Assembly: GCF_027587175.1 (NCBI RefSeq)
Contig: NZ_JAPCID010000009.1
Location: forward strand, 62,001-126,000
Direction: 5' to 3'
DNA length: 64,000 bases
Source of the DNA: Solirubrobacter deserti
GTDB taxonomy: Bacteria; Actinomycetota; Thermoleophilia; Solirubrobacterales; Solirubrobacteraceae
The position numbers and the translations under genes were made by a program. Below the pieces are notes generated by a model. The model saw only the letters and a program-made list of their open reading frames with translations, did not search any database and was not told the origin of the DNA. This document shows, piece by piece, positions 15,883 through 24,524 of the stretch; the stretch's first letter is position 1; each line of letters opens with the position of its first letter.

Positions 15883-17049
15883 GTGACTGACCGACATGTG
15901 CTCGATGCCGTGCCCGTCGCGCTGCAGGTGTGGGCCCTCGCCGACGGCGCGCTCACCCGCTCGTGGGCCAACGCCGAAGCACGCCGCCGCATCGCGTTGC
16001 CCGACGATCCGGAAGCGCTCGCCGCCGCCTGCCGCGCACAGGAGCCGGCGCTGCTGGAGTGGGCGGCCGGAGACGCGTGGTGGCGCGTGCAGCTGACGCC
16101 GCTCGGCGCGCGGTCCGTGCTGGCCGCGTTCGCCGACATCACCTCGCACAAGGCGCACGAGCGCTCGTTGCGCGCGTCCGAGGAGCTCAACCGCGAGATC
16201 CTCGCCGGCCTGCAGGAGGGCGTCATCGTCGTCGACATGGACGGCTGCGTCGTGGTGGCCAACGAGGCCGCCGCGGACGTCTTCGGCGTGGCCGTGAGCG
16301 AGCTGTCGGGGAGCGTGCTGAGCGGCATCCCGGTCGACCTGCTCGACGATCGCGGGCACCTGCTGGGCGAGGACCGGCTGCCTTTGCTGCGCGCACTGAA
16401 GGGTGAGGAGGTGACGGGCCAGGTGATGCGCTGCGTGCGCCGCGACGGCTCGTTGCTATGGGTCGAGGTGCACGCGAACCCGCTGTTCGACGGGCACGGC
16501 CGGCAGTACGGCGCGGTCGCCTCCTACGACGACGTGACCGCGCGGGTGGAGCAGGACCGGCGCACGCGCCACGAGGCCGACACCGACGCGCTGACCGGGC
16601 TCGCGAACCGGCGCGCGCTGGAGCGGACGCTGGAGGCGGCGCTGCGGCGCGCCGAGGCGCGCGGCCGGGCGGTCGGCGTGATCATGCTCGACCTCGACGG
16701 CTTCAAGGCCATCAACGACACCCACGGGCACGCGGCCGGCGACACGGCGCTGCGCGAGGTGGCGCTGCGGCTGCGGCGCTGCGTGCGCGAGCGCGACCTC
16801 GTCGCCCGGCTGGGCGGCGACGAGTTCGTGGTCGTGCTGACCGACCTCGACGACCCCGCGCGCGCGGTGATGCACTCCGTCCAGCGGGTGCGCGAAGCGC
16901 TGGCCGCGCCGTTCGATCACATGGAGCTGCGGGCCGCGGTCGGCATCGCGCAGTTCCCGGGCGACGCGGCGGGCGCCGCTGACCTGCTCGCGCACGCCGA
17001 CCGCGCGATGTACGTGAACAAGGGCGCGCGCAACGGCTCGTTCCGATAG
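15883..17049 (+). CDS. PAS-GGDEF diguanylate cyclase
   Basis: The 388-residue cytoplasmic protein has an N-terminal PAS-like segment (residues 1-85), a second PAS domain (about 95-220, ILAGLQEGVIVVDMDGCVVVANEAA) with a PAC tail, and a GGDEF domain (about 225-388). The latter has HEADTDALTGLANRRA, DLDGFKAINDTHGHAAGD and an intact RLGGDEFVVVL, so it should make cyclic di-GMP from GTP. No RxxD inhibitory site is obvious upstream of GGDEF. GTG start. It may set c-di-GMP levels together with the degenerate partner at 13380. Confidence 0.92.
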   Translation: MTDRHVLDAVPVALQVWALADGALTRSWANAEARRRIALPDDPEALAAACRAQEPALLEWAAGDAWWRVQLTPLGARSVLAAFADITSHKAHERSLRASEELNREILAGLQEGVIVVDMDGCVVVANEAAADVFGVAVSELSGSVLSGIPVDLLDDRGHLLGEDRLPLLRALKGEEVTGQVMRCVRRDGSLLWVEVHANPLFDGHGRQYGAVASYDDVTARVEQDRRTRHEADTDALTGLANRRALERTLEAALRRAEARGRAVGVIMLDLDGFKAINDTHGHAAGDTALREVALRLRRCVRERDLVARLGGDEFVVVLTDLDDPARAVMHSVQRVREALAAPFDHMELRAAVGIAQFPGDAAGAADLLAHADRAMYVNKGARNGSFR

Positions 17050-17059
17050 AGGTACCGGG

Positions 17060-17917
17060 GTGAGCGACCCCGTGATCTTGACGTGCGCCGTCTCGGGGGC
17101 GCTGGCTTCGCGTGAGCAGTGCCCGGCGATCCCGTACACGCCGGCCGAGTACGCGGCCGAGGCGCGGCGCGTGGTGGACGAGGGCGGCGTGATGGTGCAC
17201 CTGCACGCGCGCCGGCCGGACGGGACGCCGTCGCACGCGATCGAGGACTTCCGCGCGATCACGGACGCGATCCGGGGCGAGGTCGGCGACGCGCTCATCA
17301 TCAACTACTCGACCGGCGCGTTGGGCGTGCCGATCGAGGTGCGGCAGGCGTACCTGAAGGAGCTGCGGCCGGACGTCGGCGCGCTGAACATGGGCTCGAT
17401 GAACTACGCCAAGTACTCGGCGCGGCGGAAGGACTTCGTGTTCAAGGCCGTGTTCGAGAACTCGTTCGACACGATCGGCGCGCTGCTGGCGACGATGGTC
17501 GAAAGCGGCATCCGGCCCGAGCACGAGTGCTTCGACTCGGGCCATGTGGCGTCGCTCGATCCGTTGCTCGACATGGGTGTCCTGAAGCCGCCGCTGCAGG
17601 TGTCGTTCGTGATGGGCGTGACGGGCGGGATCCGGCCGACGGCGCGCAACGTCGCGCACATGGCCGAGCAGGTGCCGGACGTGCCGCACCAATGGGGCGT
17701 GATCGGCATCTCGCGCGCGCAGTGGGGGCTGCTGGCCGCGGCCCTGTCGCTCGGCGGGAACATCCGCGTCGGGCTCGAGGACAACTTCTACCTCCCGGAC
17801 GGGGCGATGGCCCGGTCCAACGGTGAGCTGGTCGCGCGGGCGGCGCGGATGGCGGTCGACTCGGGGCGGCGGCTGGCGACGGTCTCCGAGGCGCGGGCGA
17901 TGCTGGGGCTCGCGTGA
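17060..17917 (+). CDS. BKACE-family beta-keto acid cleavage enzyme, copy 2
   Basis: The 285-residue protein has VHLHARRPDGTPSH (HxH zinc ligands near residue 50), INYSTGALG, LNMGSMNYAKYS and the C-terminal RVGLEDNFYLPDGAMARSN. These are the full set of BKACE/DUF849 blocks, and the family uses zinc and acetyl-CoA to cleave beta-keto acids. GTG start. The next gene (acyl-CoA thioesterase-like) overlaps by a GTGA junction, fitting a step that releases the acyl-CoA product. It is about as long as the third copy at 49420 and clearly distinct from the short copy at 240. Confidence 0.92.
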   Translation: MSDPVILTCAVSGALASREQCPAIPYTPAEYAAEARRVVDEGGVMVHLHARRPDGTPSHAIEDFRAITDAIRGEVGDALIINYSTGALGVPIEVRQAYLKELRPDVGALNMGSMNYAKYSARRKDFVFKAVFENSFDTIGALLATMVESGIRPEHECFDSGHVASLDPLLDMGVLKPPLQVSFVMGVTGGIRPTARNVAHMAEQVPDVPHQWGVIGISRAQWGLLAAALSLGGNIRVGLEDNFYLPDGAMARSNGELVARAARMAVDSGRRLATVSEARAMLGLA

Positions 17918-18669
17918 GCTTCTACGTGGACCTGGGCGAAGGGCGCTTCCGGGCGACGAAGCGGACCTCCGGGCCGTGGGACCCGGCGCACCAGCACGCC
18001 GGACCGCCTTCGGCGCTGATGCTGCGGGCGTTCGAGCGGCTGGCGTCCGAGCTCGTGATCGCGCGGATCACGATCGAGATCCTCGGGCCGGTGGCGATCG
18101 GGGAGATGGACGTGCGCGTCGAGGTCGAGCGGCCGGGGCGGTCGGTCGAGCTGCTCGCGGGGTCGATCGCCGTGGACGGCCGCGAGGTGCTGCGCGCACG
18201 GGCCTGGCGGGTGCGGCCGGCTCCCGCGGGCACCGTCGAGGAGGCTCCCGTCGACCTGCCCGAGCAAGAGCACGTGCCGCCGGCCGCGCTGGGCGAGACG
18301 TTCGGCTACGCGCACGCGGTCGAGTGGCGGTGGGCCCGCGGCGGGTGGCTGGACCGCGGGCCGGCGACGGTCTGGACGCGCATGAAGATCCCGCTCATCG
18401 AAGGCGAGGAGCCGTCGCCGCGCCAGCGCGTGACGGTCGTGGCCGACAGCGGGAACGGCGCGTCCAACGTGCTCGACTGGGCGCGCTACCTGTTCATCAA
18501 CACCGAGCTCACGGTGCACTTCGTGCGCGAGCCGGTGGGCGAGTGGGTCCTGCTGGACGCGGCGACGCAGATCGCCGAAGGCGGCGCCGGGCTGGCCTCG
18601 TCCGTGCTCAGCGACCGGACGGGACCGGTTGCCCGCGGCGCGCAGGCGCTGCTCGTCGCGCCACGATGA
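17914..18669 (+). CDS. Acyl-CoA thioesterase-like (double hotdog) protein
   Basis: The 251-residue protein fits the TesB-like/thioesterase family: an N-terminal hotdog (RTSGPWDPAHQHAGPPSALMLRAFE, then the PVAIGEMDVRVEVERPGRSVELL strands) and a C-terminal hotdog (SNVLDWARYLFINTELTVHFVREPVGEWVLLDAATQI). It would hydrolyse an acyl-CoA. Translational coupling to BKACE (GTGA) suggests it acts on that enzyme's product. It overlaps the convergent P450 gene by 62 bases, one of the longer tail-to-tail overlaps here. Confidence 0.85.
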   Translation: MSFYVDLGEGRFRATKRTSGPWDPAHQHAGPPSALMLRAFERLASELVIARITIEILGPVAIGEMDVRVEVERPGRSVELLAGSIAVDGREVLRARAWRVRPAPAGTVEEAPVDLPEQEHVPPAALGETFGYAHAVEWRWARGGWLDRGPATVWTRMKIPLIEGEEPSPRQRVTVVADSGNGASNVLDWARYLFINTELTVHFVREPVGEWVLLDAATQIAEGGAGLASSVLSDRTGPVARGAQALLVAPR

Positions 18670-19903
18670 CGCGGCCGTCGGCCTTCGGGGCGAGCGTGAT
18701 CGAGCGGTGCTTGGTGTCCTCGGCGGAGGTCGTGCCCGGCTGCAGCTCCACCACGGCGTCGGCGATCGCGCGCAGCACCCAGCGCATCTCGAACAGCGCG
18801 AAACTCGCGCCCAGGCAGCGGCGCACGCCGCCGCCGAACGGGATCCACGTGTAGGTGCCGGGCGGCTTCTCCAGGAAGCGCTCCGGGCGGAATGCGAGCG
18901 GGTCCGGGTAGATGTCCGCGCGGGTGTGGATGAGGTGGATCGACGGCACGACCGCGACGCCCGCGGGCAACGTGTAGCCGGCGATCTCGTACGGCGCCTT
19001 GAGCAGGCGGATCACGCCCGGGAGCACGGGGCGCAGCCGCAGCGTCTCCTTGCACACGGCGTCGACGTAGTCGTCGTCGCCCTCGCGCAGCCGCGCCCAG
19101 GCGCCCGGGTGGCGGGCGAGCCGCTCGAGCGCCCACGCCAGCGCCGTGGCCGTGGTCTCGTGCCCGGCCACGAGCAGCGTGAGGAGCTCGTCCTTGAGTG
19201 TCGCGTCGTCCATGTCGGTGCCGGCCAGCAGCATCGAGAGGATGTCGGCGTGCTCGGAGAGATCCGGGTCGGCGCGGCGGGCCGTGATCAGCTCGCCGAG
19301 CAGGGCGTCGATCGGCACGCGGACGCGGTCGAAGACGGCCGTGTTCGCGCGCTTGCCGCCGAGCACCGACAGCACGAGCACGCTGGTCCGGCCGACGAAC
19401 TCGAGCAGGCCGTGCAGCGCGTCGCGCAGGCGCTGGTCCCGTGAGCCGAAGACGGCGCGCATGATGATCTCGAGCGTGAGCTCCTGCGTGCGCAGGCGGG
19501 TGGCGAGCGGCGTCCCGACCGGCCAGCCCGCGACCTCCTCATTCGCGATGGCGCGGATCATGTCGCCGTAGGCCTGCATGCGCTCGCCGTGGAAGGGCGG
19601 CAGCAGCGCCTTGCGGTGCTGCATGTGCTCGGAGCCGTCCAGCAGCAGGACGCTGCGCGCGCCGAGCAGCGGCTTGAGGATGTTGTTGCCCTCACCCGCG
19701 TGCAGCACGTTCGGGTCGCCGGTGAAGACCTGCTTGACGTGATCGGGATGGCCGAGCATGACCCAAGGGGCGCGCTGCTCGACGTGGATGGTGAAGACGT
19801 CGCCGTAGCGCTCGCGCAGGCGGCGCGAGTACGGGCCGGGGCGCGTGAGCCAGCCGACGGTCTGCGCGAGGTGGGGGCGCGGCGGGCCAGGCGGGAGCGT
19901 CAT
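18608..19903 (-). CDS. Cytochrome P450
   Basis: A 431-residue soluble P450. The I-helix AGHETTATA starts at residue 246, the K-helix ExxR is Glu286-Arg289 (KETLRLRP), and the haem-thiolate loop FGGGVRRCLGA has Cys363. PDPLAFRPERF is the PERF block. It should insert oxygen into a hydrophobic substrate using ferredoxin-type electron donors, none of which is adjacent. The ATG has TAGCTT 10 bases upstream. Substrate class cannot be read from sequence. Confidence 0.95.
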   Translation of the reverse strand: MTLPPGPPRPHLAQTVGWLTRPGPYSRRLRERYGDVFTIHVEQRAPWVMLGHPDHVKQVFTGDPNVLHAGEGNNILKPLLGARSVLLLDGSEHMQHRKALLPPFHGERMQAYGDMIRAIANEEVAGWPVGTPLATRLRTQELTLEIIMRAVFGSRDQRLRDALHGLLEFVGRTSVLVLSVLGGKRANTAVFDRVRVPIDALLGELITARRADPDLSEHADILSMLLAGTDMDDATLKDELLTLLVAGHETTATALAWALERLARHPGAWARLREGDDDYVDAVCKETLRLRPVLPGVIRLLKAPYEIAGYTLPAGVAVVPSIHLIHTRADIYPDPLAFRPERFLEKPPGTYTWIPFGGGVRRCLGASFALFEMRWVLRAIADAVVELQPGTTSAEDTKHRSITLAPKADGRVIVARRAAPARRGQPVPSGR

Positions 19904-19913
19904 CGCACTCGCG

Positions 19914-19919
19914 AAGCTA
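19914..19919 (-). promoter_or_regulatory. Candidate -10 element (TAGCTT) of the P450 gene
   Basis: Ten bases separate it from the ATG at 19903. Confidence 0.45.
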
Positions 19920-19948
19920 CCGGTTGTCCGTGCCCGTGTGTGTGACGC

Positions 19949-21127
19949 TCACACCGTCAGCCACAGCGCGACGGTGCCGAGGACGAGGATCGGCGGAACG
20001 GACAGCACGCCCAGCAGATGGAACTCGCGGTGGCTGACCTGCTCGCCCTGCTGGTGCAGGACGCGGCGCCACAGCAGCGTGGCCAGTGAGCCGGTGTAGG
20101 TCAGGTTGGGGCCGGCGTTGACGCCGATCAGCACCGCGAGCACGATGTGCGGCCCGGCGGCGGCCGCCGCGGGGAGCAGGACGAGCAGCGCCGGGACGTT
20201 GTTGAGCGTGTTCGCCAGCGCGGCGGCGAGGAACGTCGCGCCCAGCAGCGCGAGCAGTCCGGTCCCGCTCGGAAGGACGTCCGCGGCGATGTCGGCGAGG
20301 CCCGCGTCGGCGAGCGCGCGCACGATCAGGCTCAGGCCGAGCACGAACGCCAGCAGCGGGAAGTCGATCGCCCTGATCCGCGGCACCATCGCCAGGGCGC
20401 CGAGCGCCGCGGGCCACGCGGGGTCCAGGTGCAGCGGCTCGGCGACGACGAAGCCGGCCAGCGTGAGCGCGAGGATGACCAGCGGGCGGCGCGGGAGCGG
20501 CGGCGGGGCGGCGTCGGGCGTCGTGCCGGGCGCCGCGAGCGCCGTGCGGAACACGCGCCGGATGACGATCCACTCGATCGCGATCGCGACCGCCGTGGGC
20601 AGCGCCATGTGCGCCGCGAAGCCCGCGAACGAGAGCCCGGTGGCGCTGAACGCGAGCAGGTTCGTGAGGTTGGAGACGGGCAGCAGCGTCGAAGCGCTGT
20701 TGGCCAGGTGTGAGCACGCGTACACGTGCGGGCGCCCGGCGAGCCGCGCCTTCGCCGCCGCGGCGAACGCGGCGGGCGTGAGCAGGACGACGGTCGCGTC
20801 GAGGCCGAGCACGGCGGTCACCGCGACCGCAGCCCCGAACACGTAGCCGAGCAGCCGCGGGCCGGACCCACGGGCGCGCGCCGCCATCCGGGCCGCCAGC
20901 GCGTCGAACAACCCCGCCCGCTCGCACCCGTCGCCGAGCACGAGCAGCGAAGCCAGCACGATCAGCGTCGACGCCAGCGACTCCGCCTCGTCGAGCGCCG
21001 CGTCCGGCTCGAGCACGCCGAAGACGAGCAGCAGCGCCGCGCCCACGAGCGCCACGAGCGCCTCGGGCGCGCGCCGCCCGATCGCGGCGGCGATGGCGGC
21101 GACGAGCGCCGCGGCAGCCGCGATCAC
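19949..21127 (-). CDS. ArsB/NhaD-superfamily (SLC13-type) permease
   Basis: About 11 hydrophobic segments in 392 residues arranged as two repeats. Features include VLGDGCERAGLFDALAARM near residue 60, DATVVLLTPAAFAAA near 110, NLTNLLAFS near 150 and, in the second half, NNVPALLVLLPAAAAAG and NAGPNLTYTGSLATLLW. This is the ArsB/citrate-type ion transporter fold. Arsenite, a dicarboxylate or another anion are possible substrates. No ars genes are nearby, so an arsenic role is not supported. The gene runs from 52 bases downstream of the DUF2804-like gene, likely in one unit. Confidence 0.82.
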   Translation of the reverse strand: MIAAAAALVAAIAAAIGRRAPEALVALVGAALLLVFGVLEPDAALDEAESLASTLIVLASLLVLGDGCERAGLFDALAARMAARARGSGPRLLGYVFGAAVAVTAVLGLDATVVLLTPAAFAAAAKARLAGRPHVYACSHLANSASTLLPVSNLTNLLAFSATGLSFAGFAAHMALPTAVAIAIEWIVIRRVFRTALAAPGTTPDAAPPPLPRRPLVILALTLAGFVVAEPLHLDPAWPAALGALAMVPRIRAIDFPLLAFVLGLSLIVRALADAGLADIAADVLPSGTGLLALLGATFLAAALANTLNNVPALLVLLPAAAAAGPHIVLAVLIGVNAGPNLTYTGSLATLLWRRVLHQQGEQVSHREFHLLGVLSVPPILVLGTVALWLTV

Positions 21128-21179
21128 GCGTACACCGGCGGTGTGGTGCCGGCGCGCGGCCGGCCACCACGCGGCCGGG

Positions 21180-21809
21180 TCACCAGAGCGCCTCGTGGCG
21201 CTCCATCACGCCGAAGCCCTGCGCGAGCTCGCCGGCGATCGGCAGCGACCCCGTGAACGTCCCGAACGGCTGCTCGTAGTCGGAGGCCAGGACGAGGTAG
21301 TTCTCCTTCGCGGCGCGCGTGGCGAGCGCGGTGAAGCGCAGGTCGGCCACCCCTTCGATGCCGTCGAACCGCGGCGGGTCCACGCGGTGCGGCGTGCCGT
21401 TCACCCACACGGTGTTCTCGCCGGGATGCATGCCCTCGACGAGGTTCCAGACCACGGCATCGCCGCCGGTCGTCACGCCCGCGCCCGCCGACCACAGCCA
21501 CGACGTGCGGCGCGGGTGGCGGCCGTGGGACTCGTCGAGCAGGCCCGGCGCGTCGAGCTCGCGGCCGAGCACCGTCCCGCGCACGCGCAGCGGCGTCTTG
21601 CGCGTCCAGGTCGGTCCCGTCTCGGCCTCGATCGGCTCGCCCTCGTCGAGCTGCAACGCGAACGGCGCGCGCGTGCCCTCGTGCAGCGTCTTCCCGTCCC
21701 AGACGGCCCACCACGAGCGGCGCACGAGGCCCACGCGGGCCTGCGCGACGCACAGCATCATGTCGGGCGCGAAGGCGCCGATCCAGCGCCAGGACTTGCG
21801 GAGCGGCAT
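21180..21809 (-). CDS. DUF2804-like protein (lipocalin-type beta-barrel)
   Basis: About 209 residues, with the patterns RRSWWAVWDG, VVWNLVEGMHPGENTVWVNG, FDGIEGVADLRF and ENYLVLASDYEQPFGTFTG, recalling DUF2804 or CrtC/AttH-type lipocalin folds. Function is unknown. A GTG at 21818 is possible, but a TATCGT hexamer (21819-21824) abuts it. The ATG at 21809 lies 9 bases from it and matches the leaderless spacing elsewhere, so it is preferred. It is divergent from a nitrilase-TetR operon with an operator repeat in the shared control region. Confidence 0.7.
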   Translation of the reverse strand: MPLRKSWRWIGAFAPDMMLCVAQARVGLVRRSWWAVWDGKTLHEGTRAPFALQLDEGEPIEAETGPTWTRKTPLRVRGTVLGRELDAPGLLDESHGRHPRRTSWLWSAGAGVTTGGDAVVWNLVEGMHPGENTVWVNGTPHRVDPPRFDGIEGVADLRFTALATRAAKENYLVLASDYEQPFGTFTGSLPIAGELAQGFGVMERHEALW

Positions 21810-21818
21810 GGCGTCCAC

Positions 21819-21824
21819 ACGATA
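21819..21824 (-). promoter_or_regulatory. Candidate -10 element (TATCGT) of the DUF2804-like gene
   Basis: Nine bases separate it from the preferred ATG at 21809. A TATGCT hexamer on the plus strand (21823-21828) overlaps it and may serve the nitrilase operon. Confidence 0.4.
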
Positions 21825-21839
21825 TGCTCCGGCACCGGA

Positions 21840-21855
21840 TTGACTGGTTAGTCAA
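21840..21855. promoter_or_regulatory. TetR-type operator (TTGACT-N4-AGTCAA)
   Basis: A perfect 6-bp-arm inverted repeat around GGTT lies between the divergent DUF2804-like and nitrilase genes, just downstream of a candidate TATGCT -10. A TetR gene is the second gene of the nitrilase operon, so autoregulation is likely. Confidence 0.7.
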
Positions 21856-21872
21856 CCGAAGGAGACATTGCC

Positions 21873-22697
21873 TTGCGCGCCGCCGCCGTCCAGCTGCAGT
21901 CGACCCCCGACCGCGACCGCAACCTCGAGACCGCCGACCGTCTCACGCGCGCCGCCGCGAAGGCGGGGGCGGAGCTCGTCGTACTGCCCGAGAAGTGGCC
22001 CGCGCTGGGCACGCCGGAGCAGACGATCGCGGCCGCCGAGCCGCTCGACGGTGCCGTCGCGCAGTGGGCGAAGGCCACGGCGCGCGAGCTGGGCATCGAC
22101 CTCGTGGCGGGCTCGTTCACCGAGCAGGGCGAGCCGCGGCACAGCAACACCTCGTTGCACGTCGGCCCGGACGGCGAGGTCCACGCGACCTACCGCAAGA
22201 TCCACATGTTCGACGTGGAGGTCGGCGGGCGTGTCTACCAGGAGTCCGCGCACGAGGCGCCCGGCGAGGAGATCGTCACGTCGGACACGGCGGCGGGGCC
22301 CACGCTCGGCCTCTCGATCTGTTACGACGTCCGCTTCCCCGAGCTGTACCGCATCCTCGCGGTCAAAGGCGCGCAGATCATCGCCGTGCCGGCCGCGTTC
22401 ACGTTCGCGACCACGCGCGACCACTGGGAGATCCTGCTGCGCGCCCGCGCGATCGAGGGCCAGGCGTTCGTGGTCGCGGCCAACCAGGTCGGCGAGCACG
22501 CGCCGGGCATCCGCTCCGGCGGGCGCTCGATGATCGTCGACCCGTGGGGCGTCGTGCTCGCGACCGCACCGGACACGGAGACGTTCGTGGTCGCCGACCT
22601 CGACCTCGAGCGCCAGGCCGAGATCCGCCGGACGCTGCCGTCGCTGGCCAACCGGCGCCCCCAGGCGTACGCGTGGCCCGACGAGGTCACGGCGTGA
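21873..22697 (+). CDS. Carbon-nitrogen hydrolase (nitrilase superfamily, omega-amidase/Nit-like)
   Basis: This 274-residue enzyme has the full catalytic triad: Glu40 (VVLPEKW), Lys109 (YRKIHMFD) and Cys150 (LSICYDVRFPELYR). The family hydrolyses amides or nitriles; the ICYDxRFPELYR block is closest to Nit/omega-amidase members. TTG start, set by a good GGAG 8 bases upstream, so unlike many neighbours this mRNA has a leader. It overlaps the TetR gene by GTGA and has an operator repeat in its leader or promoter. Confidence 0.92.
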   Translation: MRAAAVQLQSTPDRDRNLETADRLTRAAAKAGAELVVLPEKWPALGTPEQTIAAAEPLDGAVAQWAKATARELGIDLVAGSFTEQGEPRHSNTSLHVGPDGEVHATYRKIHMFDVEVGGRVYQESAHEAPGEEIVTSDTAAGPTLGLSICYDVRFPELYRILAVKGAQIIAVPAAFTFATTRDHWEILLRARAIEGQAFVVAANQVGEHAPGIRSGGRSMIVDPWGVVLATAPDTETFVVADLDLERQAEIRRTLPSLANRRPQAYAWPDEVTA

Positions 22698-23290
22698 CGA
22701 AGGCCGCGCCGGTCGACAAGCGGCGCCTCATCCTCGACGCCGCCGTGCGCGTGTTCGCGCGCGAGGGGTTCCACAAGTGCCGCGTGTCAGACATCGCCGA
22801 CGAGGCGGGCGTGGCCTACGGGCTCGTCTACCACTACTTCAAGTCCAAGGACCAGGTGCTCGACACGCTCTTCCTCGAGCGCTGGGAGGTCCTGCTGGAG
22901 GCGATCCGCCACACGGACGCGACCGACCTCCCCGCCGAGCAGAAGCTGCACCAGATCGCGGGCTTCATCATCGACTCCTACCGTCACGATCCCGACCTGA
23001 TGAAGGTGATCATCGTCGAGGTCACGCGCGCCGCGAACTCGTTCGGCGCCGTACACATCGGCAAGATCGGCGAGGCCTACGCGCTCATCCGCGGCGTGGT
23101 CGAGAAGGCGCAGGAACGCGGTGAGTTCCGGGCCGAGATCCCGGCCGAGTTCGCCGTCATGTCCTTCTACGGGGCGATCGAGCAGGTGTTGACGGGATGG
23201 ATCTTCGGGCTGCTCGACGAGAGCGAGGCCGAGTACGAGGACGCGAAGGTCCACATCGTGCAGACCATCTGCGGCGGCCTGGCCGCATAG
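22694..23290 (+). CDS. TetR-family transcriptional regulator
   Basis: A 198-residue regulator with an N-terminal TetR helix-turn-helix (RRLILDAAVRVFAREGFHKCRVSDIADEAGVAYGLVYHYFKSKDQVL, residues 10-55) and a ligand-binding helical C-terminus. GTG start overlapping the nitrilase stop. The LVYHYFKSKDQVL block is typical of fatty-acid/acyl-CoA responsive TetR proteins such as the FadR of Bacillus. It likely binds the TTGACT-N4-AGTCAA site at 21840 and controls its own operon and perhaps the divergent DUF2804-like gene. Ligand unknown. Confidence 0.93.
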   Translation: MTKAAPVDKRRLILDAAVRVFAREGFHKCRVSDIADEAGVAYGLVYHYFKSKDQVLDTLFLERWEVLLEAIRHTDATDLPAEQKLHQIAGFIIDSYRHDPDLMKVIIVEVTRAANSFGAVHIGKIGEAYALIRGVVEKAQERGEFRAEIPAEFAVMSFYGAIEQVLTGWIFGLLDESEAEYEDAKVHIVQTICGGLAA

Positions 23291-23301
23291 ACTCCGCCGC
23301 T

Positions 23302-23436
23302 ATGGACAACGATCTCGTCAAGCGCCTGGCCTGGTCTGGCCTGCTCGCCGGCACCGGGGCCCTGGCCTCGATCGTGACGACGCGGCTGGCCGCTGTGGTT
23401 TTCCGCCGCATCTTTGGGGAAGATCCGCCGGAGTGA
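23302..23436 (+). CDS. Small membrane protein, DUF4235-like
   Basis: The 44-residue product has one or two short hydrophobic stretches (LAWSGLLAGTGALASIVTTRLAAVVF) and an acidic RIFGEDPPE tail, as in DUF4235 proteins. It begins a four-gene overlapping cluster of membrane-associated proteins (to 24766), each start overlapping or abutting the previous stop. Function unknown; the cluster resembles actinobacterial envelope-stress modules. Confidence 0.65.
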   Translation: MDNDLVKRLAWSGLLAGTGALASIVTTRLAAVVFRRIFGEDPPE

Positions 23437-24068
23437 GTAAGGACGACCCCCAGCGCACCCAGGAGTGGGACGCCCCGCCGGACATCGAAGAGCCGGGAGT
23501 GCCCGCCCAGGCCGGCAGCGTCTCCGCCGGCTCCACGGCCAAGGAGGCCGAGGAGGCCGCCGCCGCCCGTGAGGCGCAGGCCCAGGCCGAGCGCACCAAG
23601 GCCGAGGCCCGCGGCGCCGAACTGCGCGCCGAGCTGCGTGAGACGGACGCGCGCCGCGCCGAAGAAGAGACGGCCAAGGCCCAGGAGCAGGCCGAGTCCG
23701 CTCGTCGCGAAGAGGAGAAGCAGACCCGCAAGCAGCGGCGCGCGCGCCAGGAGGCCGAACGCGCCGAAGCCGAGGCGCGCCGCGCGCGCGAGCAGGCCGG
23801 GAACGCGGAGCGCCTCGCCGTCAAGGGCTCGACGCCCGGCAAGGAGCCGCCGGCGGCCGTGAGCGGCGCGAGCGTGATGAGCCCGGGCCTGGGCTCGGAG
23901 ACCGACCCGGCCGCGGCCGCGTCGGCCGCCGGTGCCTACCGCCCGCCGGTGGAGGCGCCGCGCGCCGGAGGCGAGCCAGGCCCGCTGGACCGCCCGGAGG
24001 TGGTCGCGGGGCTCGTCTTCGCGGGTGCGTTCCTGGCGGCCCGCATCTTCAAGAGGCTGGTCGACTAG
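23433..24068 (+). CDS. Long coiled-coil protein with C-terminal membrane anchor
   Basis: The 211-residue protein is mainly a charged Ala/Glu/Arg-rich coiled coil (residues 35-125). It is followed by a Gly/Pro/Ala linker and a single C-terminal hydrophobic segment (VVAGLVFAGAFLAARIFKRLVD), so the bulk is cytoplasmic and tail-anchored. GTG start overlaps the preceding stop (GTGA). No known family. Its place between DUF4235-like and holin-like proteins suggests it bridges a membrane complex. Composition is biased, so apparent similarity to other coiled coils would mean little. Confidence 0.75.
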   Translation: MSKDDPQRTQEWDAPPDIEEPGVPAQAGSVSAGSTAKEAEEAAAAREAQAQAERTKAEARGAELRAELRETDARRAEEETAKAQEQAESARREEEKQTRKQRRARQEAERAEAEARRAREQAGNAERLAVKGSTPGKEPPAAVSGASVMSPGLGSETDPAAAASAAGAYRPPVEAPRAGGEPGPLDRPEVVAGLVFAGAFLAARIFKRLVD

Positions 24069-24524
24069 ATGCCCGATCATCAGACGTCCGAGCTCGCGAA
24101 GGCGATCACCGAGGTCACCGAGAAGGCGCAGCTGCTGGTCCGCGAGGAGATCGCGCTGGCCAAGGCCGAGGTGACCGAGAAGGTCTCCGGCCTGGTCAAG
24201 GGCATCGCCGTCGGCGCCGCCGCCGGCATCTTCGTGCTCGCCGGCCTGATCTACTTCCTGCACTTCCTCGCGCTGCTGATCGCGGACGTGCTCGGGTCCA
24301 ACCCGTGGCTCGGCTACCTGATCCTCGCGGGCGTGCTGTTCCTCTTCGGCGGCATCGCCGGCTTCATGGCCGCGCGCTTCTTCAAGAAGGGCACGCCGCC
24401 CACCCCGCAGATGGCGATCGAGGAGGCCCAGCTGATCAAGGCGACGCTGCAGAACCCCCACCCGGCCACGCCCGAGGGCGTCGTGGCGCCGACCACGCCG
24501 GGCAAGGTGGAGGCCAAGCGATGA
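24069..24524 (+). CDS. Phage-holin-family protein (Act_holin/DUF1469 type)
   Basis: This 151-residue membrane protein has an amphipathic N-terminal helix (KAITEVTEKAQLLVREEIALAKAEVTEKV) and then two transmembrane helices (about 50-80 and 90-115). That is the pattern of the cellular Act_holin/DUF1469 family, not of phage lysis holins. It directly follows the coiled-coil gene and overlaps the DUF3618 gene by ATGA. It is probably a structural envelope protein. Confidence 0.82.
   Translation: MPDHQTSELAKAITEVTEKAQLLVREEIALAKAEVTEKVSGLVKGIAVGAAAGIFVLAGLIYFLHFLALLIADVLGSNPWLGYLILAGVLFLFGGIAGFMAARFFKKGTPPTPQMAIEEAQLIKATLQNPHPATPEGVVAPTTPGKVEAKR

Noticed and set aside
19949-21127. Arsenite efflux operon
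   Set aside because: Only the permease fold is present; no ArsR, ArsC or ArsA in the region.
24069-24524. Prophage lysis module suggested by the holin-family name
   Set aside because: No endolysin, capsid or integrase genes nearby; the protein matches the cellular Act_holin family beside DUF3618.
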